NCBI RefSeq assembly: GCF_041146395.1
Contig: NC_090989.1
Span: 125,053,501-125,117,500 of the forward strand
Direction: 5' to 3'
Source: Eulemur rufifrons
Taxonomy: Eukaryota > Chordata > Mammalia > Primates > Lemuridae
DNA: 64,000 bases
The position numbers and the translations under genes were made by a program. Below the pieces are notes generated by a model. The model made no database searches, was not told the origin of the DNA, and saw nothing but the letters and a program-made list of their open reading frames with translations. Below, piece by piece: positions 56,512 through 64,000 of this stretch. The first letter of the stretch is position 1. Each line of letters starts with the position of its first letter.

Positions 56512-56686
56512 GCGGACAGCCGGAACCCTCCGCAGCCTGTACGCACAGCGCGCAGTGGGCCCTGCGGGGTCGCGGCCGGAGCCGCCCGGCCACAGCCCGC
56601 ACGCTGGGAGAGCCGCCGCAGCAGACCGCGGGAGGCGCCGCTCGCCGGTGCGGATCCCTCCGACCCAGCGGAGGAAATGGGCGCGG

Positions 56687-56759
56687 CCGCCCCCTTTCTG
56701 CCGCGGCCGTCAGCGCAGCGGCGCCCGCTCCGCCCTCGTGCCGCCTGGGCCGCCCATTC
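56687..56759 (-). promoter_or_regulatory. Cluster of GC boxes upstream of the SH3BP5 ATG
   Basis: On the minus strand there are three GC-box cores (GGGCGG or GGGGCGG): 56687-56695 (agggggcgg), 56730-56737 (gagggcgg) and 56750-56759 (gaatgggcgg). They lie about 175-250 bp upstream of the start codon and are candidate Sp1/KLF sites. Motif matches in a CpG island are weak evidence on their own. Confidence 0.45.
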
Positions 56760-56790
56760 CTCGGCCAGTCCCAATTACCCAGGTCTCCGT

Positions 56791-58312
56791 CACAAAACCC
56801 CAGCTCCCTGAAAATCTCTAGGGTGGTGAAATAGGAGAGTCCCCACCCCTTTGTAACTTGGCAGCCCCAGTGGATCACAACTACCCAGCGCGGGCCCCCT
56901 ACTTTGGAGGTAGCATTCTCTCTTCCTCCCTCCTCTGCTGAGGCAAATTGAGTGTAGGAAAGGAAAGTTTGGGGTATTTCCACTCTGGTCACCTTTAGAA
57001 GCCTGTACTCAGTGACCCTGGACCAGTTCCAAGACCCGCTGAAACCTCTGTACCCAAAGCACATGTCTCGCCTTGGGTAAACCTTAGGAATTGCGTCTAC
57101 TTGTTGATTTCCCCAGAAAGGAAACTAAAATGCATGCGCATATAGACACGAGTACGAAGAGGAGAGCGCCGTGCATGGATTTCTTGTCCAAAGGCTGTGG
57201 CCCGGCCAGGCAGAGCTCCTACCCAACACAGAGGGGTGGGATGCTCCTACCTGAACAGCCAGGAAGCGTGGAGAGTCCACTGAGTGGGGATTCGAGTGGG
57301 TTCACTGCCTTTTCAAGTAGGTGGCAAGTGTAACCCTGTTGATGGGCACACTCTGGCCGAGGATTTAGGAACGAGTGAGTTTCCTGCTCACAAACAAGTA
57401 GGAAGCCAGAGTCTGCCTAGCAAACACATGGCAAAAGGCCAAACCGAAGGGGCATGTCTGTGCTGTTATGAGATATCAGGGCCACTGTGATGTCAGATGA
57501 CCTTAGCAAAGCAGGTGGGGACATTGCTACTGAGCACTGCTAATGTCTCCTGTACTGCAGAAAATGTACAACGTGTACATGTTCTGTGCAGAGACGTGTG
57601 ACCCATGGGCTCTGTGAGTTTGGAAGATAAACTTGTTTGAGAAAGGAGCTTCTTTCTGTGAACCGATCCTCAAAGCCACCTTGAAAAACCTGCTTATCAG
57701 TAGCTAAGGTAGGGGGTTACTCCTTGGGCAAGGTACTGTCCTATACCTGCTGGCACGGAGATCCATTGTCAATGGAGATCTGTCCTCTCTCCTAGAGGTA
57801 GTGCAGATAACTACTATACGTGTGGTTCTGAAACGGTCACACCTGTTCATTGTTCTTTAAATTAAGGGTGAATCAGCAACTGTGAGAGGCATATTGAAGC
57901 TCCTTGCTAAAGACATAGTTGCTTTTGGTTTTCCAGTGATAGATGAAGGCAGGAACAAGATGGCCATAAGGGTCACTTTGGGACATAAGAGCCATCGATG
58001 TTCCCTGTGGCTTTGAATTGAGCCTATAACTGGGCAGGTTCATCCTAGCTCTGAATTAACAGAGACAGAGGTTGAAAATGAGAAATGTGACCATGACTGT
58101 AAATGCTTTTCAGCTGGCAGAACCCCATCCTCACAATTCTAAATGAAACACCCCCAAATCCATTTCTGTTTAAGCTTAGATCTAAAAGTGATAGAGTGAT
58201 TCAAAATGTCTCCATAGGACATAAGCAAACTGCTCTAGAACATCAGTTCAGACTTTGTTGTCTCATTTTTAGAAGATCTGGGCCAGCTATAGTATTAATC
58301 CCAATAGTGTTT
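56791..58312. other. Upstream flank of SH3BP5, nothing recognised
   Basis: Non-repetitive DNA between the CpG island and the solo LTR. It may hold promoter-proximal control elements. No divergent gene start is evident. Confidence 0.5.
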
Positions 58313-59118
58313 TGTTGGGGCTTAGAAACTGATACCCCAAAATACGATGCTTTGACATAGTGAACTGAAGAAGCCTCAAGATCTTTCTGGCCTTACCCTA
58401 CCCAGTGCCTTTCCTAAAGAAGTTGAAGAGACAAATAATGTAACCACACCTGGACAGATCCTTTCACTATTTTTATTTTGTTTTTTAGATCCTCATTATT
58501 AAAGCCTGTACCTTTCACTGTTAAAGAGAACTATTTACAAGTTCATGTCTATTCCTGGATCCATTCATTCTCCCTAGTGCTTTGTTTTGTTCTGTTTTTG
58601 TTTTTCCTTTTTTGAGGCAAGATCTTGCTCTGTCTCCCAGGCTAGAGTGCAGTGGTGTCATCATAACTCACCTCAACCTCAAATTCCTGTGCTCAAGTAA
58701 TCCTCCTGCGTTAGCCCACCGAGTAGCTGGGACTACAGGTGCGTGCCACCATGCTTGGCTAATTTTTTTATCTTTTGTAAGAGACAGGGTCTCACTCTTG
58801 TTCAGGCTGGTCTCAAACTTCTGGCTTCAAGTGATCTTCCTGCCGCATCCTCCCAAAGTGCTAGGATTTACAGACATGAACCACTGGGTCTGGCCCCTAG
58901 TAATCTTTTATTGTCCTTGAACAGAATTCTTCTTCTTCCCACATCCTGTTCTGCCAGGATGGCATACAAGCTTATGAACCCCACTGGGGGGTGGACAATC
59001 ACTCTACAATTCTTCCCATGTATACACCTTAAATATTAATAAATTTGTATTCCTTTATTCCAATAATCTGCCTTTTGTGAGTTGATTTTTCAGTGAACCT
59101 TGACACTTGGCCCCAACA
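58313..59118 (+). mobile_element. Solo LTR of an endogenous retrovirus, carrying an Alu
   Basis: The ends are tgttggggct (58313) and ggccccaaca (ending 59118), the short TG...CA inverted termini of an LTR. The 4-bp GTTT lies on both sides (58309-58312 and 59119-59122). Without the Alu at 58581-58894 it is about 490 bp. An AATAAA near the 3' end (ttaataaatttgtattcc) fits a plus-strand LTR. No internal viral sequence is adjacent. A 4-bp duplication favours the ERV1 class. Confidence 0.85.
58581..58894 (-). mobile_element. Alu inside the solo LTR
   Basis: A GTTTT-rich head is followed by tgaggcaagatcttgctctgtctcccaggctagagtgcagtggtgtcatcataactcacc, ending accactgggtctggcc. Older type, about 15% diverged by eye. 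The flanks share ccctagt. Confidence 0.9.
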
Positions 59119-59170
59119 GTTTCTAAAGTCAAAATAAGAAAAATAAATAAACTTCAATCAGTACTATATA

Positions 59171-59468
59171 CAGTCGCCTTCTGTATCTATGGATTCAACC
59201 AACCACAGATTGAAAATAAAATTTGGAAAAGAAAAAAAATACAACAATAACAAATAATGCAAATAAACAACATAGTATAACAATTATTTGCATATCATTT
59301 ACATTGTATTAGGTATTATAAGTAATCTAAAGATGATTTAAAGTATAAGAGAGGTTGTGTGTAGGTTATATGCAAATACTACTCCGTTTTGCATAAGGGA
59401 CTTGAGCATCTTGGATTGGTATTATGGGGTCCTGGAACCAATCCTCCAGGGATACCCATGGACAACTG
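59171..59468 (+). mobile_element. Tigger-type MITE with TA target duplication
   Basis: It starts cagtcgccttctgtatctatggattc and ends ggatacccatggacaactg, with TA on both sides (59169-59170 and 59469-59470). Internal tatttgcatatcatttacattgtattaggtattataagtaatct is typical of a very common mammalian Tigger derivative. Non-coding. Confidence 0.85.
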
Positions 59469-59639
59469 TATGTGTTTTTTATTGGTACATATATATGCAC
59501 ACAAATGCATAGCAAAAGGCCTGGAAGGATTCATACCCAATAAAGAGTGGCTTGGTCTTCACCCTGTTTCAGGCATACAACTCCTAAAATCCTTGGAATT
59601 TCCAAATGGTGTCTTTTTGAACCCTAATGATTAACTGAT

Positions 59640-60100
59640 AGCCTCGGGATTGTAACAGAGGGAATGGTCTGGGGGGGAAAAAAAGGCAAAAATATTTTTC
59701 TGTCTCTTTAACACATCTAGCACTCCTTTTGGGAACTAAAGCCTGCATCCTGGCCTCAGGCCCCTGGTTGGGGGGACAGGGTAAGTCTTTTGTTATTTGT
59801 GCAACTAGAGATGGTTACACAGACCAGACCTGGTAAAGGGAGGTACTGGGTGGAGGTCACGAGATGGTCTTCAGCTGAGATGGGATGATCAGAATCATCA
59901 ACTATAATTGAACAGCAATTGCCTAAAGATGAGAACCCCTCCTTTAAAAGGTCTGTATTTCTGCTTGTTATAAGGACGATGGCATTTCAGACAGGAGTCT
60001 CCATCCTCCTCCTTTTGCTGGCAAAGTAATAAAATATCTCTTTTCTTCCTCCTCAAACCACTTGTCCTTGTTCTTCTGATTCGACAGAGCTTTCAGTAAC
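59640..60100 (+). mobile_element. LTR-like segment
   Basis: The segment contains agcctcgggattgtaacagaggg, tttgggaactaaagcctgcatcc, gctgagatgggatgatcagaatc and a polyA-signal region gcaaagtaataaaatatctcttttcttcctcctcaaacca. The layout looks like a retroviral LTR. The ends are not defined and the family is not assigned. Confidence 0.45.
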
Positions 60101-60116
60101 AGGATGAGACAGGTCA

Positions 60117-60740
60117 CCAGACAGACAAAGGCATTATTAGAGGGTTGGAACTTTCAGCCCCACCTTGCAACTTTGGGGGAGAGGAAAAGGGCTGAAAGTC
60201 AAGTTGATCACCAATGGCCAATGGTTTATCAATCATGCCTACGTAATGAAACCTCCATAAAAGCCCAAAAGGACAGGGTTCAAAGAGCTTCCGGATAACT
60301 GAATACGTATAGGTTCCTGAGGTGGCACACCTGGGGAGGGCACGGAAGCTCCACACCCCCTCCCCCATACCTCACCCTATGTATCTCTTCATCTGTAGCC
60401 TTTGTAATACTCTTTATAATAAACCAGTAGATGTATGTCCCTGAGTTCTGTGAGCCGCTTTAGCAAATTAATGAGACCCAAAGAGGGAGTCGTGGGAACC
60501 CCAACTTGAAGCTAATCGGTCAGAGCTTTTGGAGGCCTGGACTCAAGACTGGTCCCTGAGGGGAGTGGCAGTCTTGTGGGACTGAGCCCTTACCCTGTGG
60601 GAGCTGACACTCTCTCTCAGTAGAGAGCGTCAGAATTGAATTGGAGGACACTCAGCTCCTATCTGCCGCAGAATTGATGGCTTGCTTGCTGGTGAGGAGA
60701 CACCCCCCACCACATTTGGTCACAGAAGTCTTCTGTCTGG
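60117..60740 (+). mobile_element. LTR-like segment with promoter and polyA signals
   Basis: The segment contains aatggccaatggtttatcaatcatgcctacgtaatgaaacctccataaaagccc (CCAAT and TATA-like), aagctccacacccc, ataataaaccag (polyA signal), gagttctgtgagccgctttagcaaattaatg and tcttgtgggactgagcccttaccctgtgggagctgacactctctctcag. This is a known mammalian LTR order. The family is not assigned. Confidence 0.65.
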
Positions 60741-61009
60741 TGATTGTTGTGTTGGTGTGAGAGCAGAGGAAAAGCATGGCTTGAGTTTTTCCTAAACATC
60801 CTGGGAAGAGGGGGCAGGGAGGGGCCCAGGATTGGCTGAGATGGGGGAGGGATGTCAAAGGAAACAGTTTCTCAGTAACGTTTCCATTTCTCACAAGGAG
60901 GATGTATTTACAATTATTTATGGAATTATTTTTGTTAGTCCCAACGCTGATAAAGCATATGTATGGAACTTCAAGGTAAATTTAAAATAATAAGGTAAGA
61001 AAAATATCA

Positions 61010-62199
<1,190 letters not shown>

Positions 62200-62400
62200 A
62201 ATAACAAAAGGCATCGTGGGTGGGATGGACTGGCCAAAACAGCACAGAGGGGATTATCTCGACTTGGGCCCCGGGAAGGGAGGTGGAGAGTGGGTGGAGC
62301 AGGGGGCAGAGCCTGAAGGATAATTTGGGGCAGGTCCCCAAGGGCCTTGAATGGCAGGCTAAAAACTCTGGCATGTAGATTGTAGAAAATGAGATGCCAT
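62200..62400 (-). mobile_element. Probable L2 LINE body fragment
   Basis: The segment contains ggtccccaagggccttgaatggcaggctaaaaactctgg with upstream G-rich sequence, as in the L2 body read in reverse. It lies immediately left of a better-defined L2 piece. Confidence 0.5.
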
Positions 62401-62404
62401 TTAT

Positions 62405-63000
62405 GTTTGTTCATTGATTCATCCGACAGATATTTCCCAGGCACTTAACATGTTTTAGACACTGTACCAGGTGCCAGGGATACCATTGTGAACAAGAAAA
62501 CTAAACTCCCTACAGTCATGATACTTACATTCTAGTAGGGGGAATGGATAATAAACAGATAAATGTATACGTCTGGGGTGATCGATCGGTGCAAAGGGCG
62601 AAAATGAAGCAGGGTTGCCCCAGGCAACAGGTTGAAAAAAAAATTGAAGCGGGGAATGAACAGTGAGTGACAAGGTGTGGAGGCGCTAATGTGGTCACAG
62701 CAAAGGCCTCTCTGACAAGGCAAGTGCCAAGTGCTTTTGTGCCAAGACCGGAGTGGAATGAGACAGCAAACGCAGGTACCTCTGGAGGAAGAGCACCCCA
62801 GCCACTGAAGCAGCAAGTGAAAGGTCTGGAGGCGGAACTGTGCCTGGGGCGTTGGACTGAACACGATCAGTGTGGTGAGTGGAGCAGACAGCCAGGGACA
62901 GGGCGAGGGCAGTGCAATCAGAGACCGGCAGGTGGGTAGACCATGTCGGCGCTTTAGTCATGGGGAGGAATTGGGATTTGATTCTGACTGAGTGATCACG
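62405..63000 (-). mobile_element. L2 LINE 3' region
   Basis: The segment contains ttgttcattgattcatccgacagatatttcccaggcac, ccaggtgccagggataccattgtgaacaagaaaac, tgatacttacattctagtagggggaatggataataaacag and gtcacagcaaaggcctctctgacaagg. This is a clear reverse L2 of about 600 bp. Confidence 0.85.
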
Positions 63001-63369
63001 GAACGGCTCTGGCTCGTGAGGAGCTGGGGGTGCAGAGGAGACACAAGGAGACCAGTTAGGCTGACGGTGCCTCTTCTGATGGCTTCTTTTTCCCCTCTCC
63101 TTTCTTGGGAACGTAATAAATTTGTTTTAGGACACACTGATTTTAAAGGGAAAATTCTGAAAGCTCAACTGTCTGTTGTATTTGAAAACAAGGATCCAGG
63201 TTATCCAAATATTGAACAAACCCTTTGGAAGGTCTTTCTTGTTGCCTCAATACACTTGCCTGCCTTAAACAAGTGCATTACAGGTCATCCGATCCTTGAG
63301 GACAATGCAGGTTTTATTGCTGACATTTGGGAGCCTCCCGGAAACAGAGGCACAGTGAAAGTCTCTTCT

Positions 63370-63600
63370 TTTAGTGTGGCTCAGAGTCACAGTTGCAAGG
63401 ATTATATACACAGCTGGGTTCCAATTCCAGCTGTAGCACCCGTGAGCTGACTTTGGACAAGCTGTTTATTCTCGCTGAACTTCAGTAACCTCACCTGTAA
63501 AATAAGGATCATAAGACCAGTAGCTCCCTCTCAGAGACATTATGAAGGTGAAATCAAATTATATTTATAGAATTACTGGCACGTAATAAAACTTTAATTC
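63370..63600 (+). mobile_element. MIR SINE
   Basis: The segment contains cacagctgggttccaattccagctgtagcacc, tgagctgactttggacaagctgtttattctcgctgaacttcagtaacctcacctgtaaaataagg and actggcacgtaataaa. This is near-complete sense MIR. Confidence 0.85.
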
Positions 63601-63791
63601 ATGGTGTTTCCCTTGTCTTTGTTCTCCTCCTCTGCCCTAAGGCTTAAACCAAAGGGAATCGGATATTTTACACAGAGGAATTTTTTTAATGTTTTTAAAG
63701 TGAAGTTTGCAAGCTGAAAGTCGTCAGCAACATTAATTCAATACATTTTTGAGCACCTACTAAATGCATGCATTCTTTGTTGTTTGTTTTT

Positions 63792-63896
63792 GACTAGTCA
63801 AGTGCAGTAGTGACGGGGGTAAGTAGTAGAACAAGGAGTTCAATCTGTAATTGACTGAACAATCAAGTGAGATAACTCACCACCTGCGGACCAGGC
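63792..63896 (-). pseudogene. Retroposed Y1 RNA pseudogene (RNY1-like)
   Basis: Read on the minus strand, the segment follows human-type Y1 RNA end to end. It has a GGTCCG 5' arm (ggaccaggc on the plus strand), the GGTGAGTTATCTCA stem, the TTGTTC...CAATTACAGATT loop region, GAACTCCTTGTTCTAC, and the 3' arm CACTACTGCACTTGACTAGTC. It is about 105 nt against about 112 nt for Y1, with scattered substitutions and a small deletion in the pyrimidine-rich loop. A T-rich stretch (63776-63791) lies next to the 3' end, as a retroposed A-rich tail would. Flanking tgcatgcattcttt (left) and tgcgtgcactgttt (right) match at 11 of 14 positions and look like an aged target-site duplication. A tail plus duplication indicates an L1-mobilised copy rather than the functional gene. 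Confidence 0.88.
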
Positions 63897-64000
63897 TGCG
63901 TGCACTGTTTCTGGGACCAGTGGGAGCGTCCCAAACATGTAGAGGGCAAACGCATAGTCTCTTCCTACTTGAGGAGATAGGCCCCACGAATATTGTGCCC

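Overview
This window is mammalian nuclear DNA, almost certainly from a strepsirrhine primate and most likely a lemur. The main evidence is its SINEs. At least ten Alu copies carry the strepsirrhine right arm (gctgtgagctaggctgacgcca) and the aaattagctggacaactaaa linker, and older AluJ-like and monomeric 7SL elements are present as well. MIR, L2, Tigger, hAT-Charlie, MaLR and L1 copies fit a placental genome. Nothing prokaryotic or viral-infectious is present.

The window holds one protein-coding gene that I can defend, the 5' half of SH3BP5 (SAB) on the minus strand. Exon 1 (coding part 56371-56511) sits in a CpG island at about 55870-56790. Exon 2 is 54588-54650 and exon 3 is 27510-27638. All three have canonical splice sites and phase-0 junctions, and they encode the first 111 residues of a protein usually near 455 residues long. 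The remaining exons lie past the left edge. Everything from 1 to 27509 is therefore intron 3 (partial), 27639-54587 is a 27-kb intron 2, and 54651-56370 is intron 1. From about 56800 to 64000 the sequence is upstream flank with no gene that I recognise.

By region: 1-27.5 kb is intron 3, with a MaLR fragment at the left edge, scattered Alu, MIR, L2 and L1 pieces, a Tigger copy broken by an Alu, and a palindromic DNA transposon broken by an Alu. 27.6-54.6 kb is intron 2, the Alu-densest part, with several Alus nested in the tails of earlier Alus, a hAT element whose terminal 39 bp is tandemly repeated four times, and a second Tigger. 53.3-58.3 kb, around the promoter, is nearly free of recognisable repeats. 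58.3-64 kb has a solo LTR with a 4-bp target duplication, a Tigger-type MITE, two further LTR-like segments, L2 and MIR pieces, and a retroposed Y1 RNA pseudogene on the minus strand at 63792-63896.

I found no undescribed functional system. The points most worth a second look are the Y1 pseudogene, the hAT terminal amplification, the Alu nesting and subfamily marker, the clean solo LTR, and possible Alu-mediated effects on SH3BP5 splicing. Family names for old repeats come from memory of consensus sequences. Boundaries are exact only where a target-site duplication is quoted.
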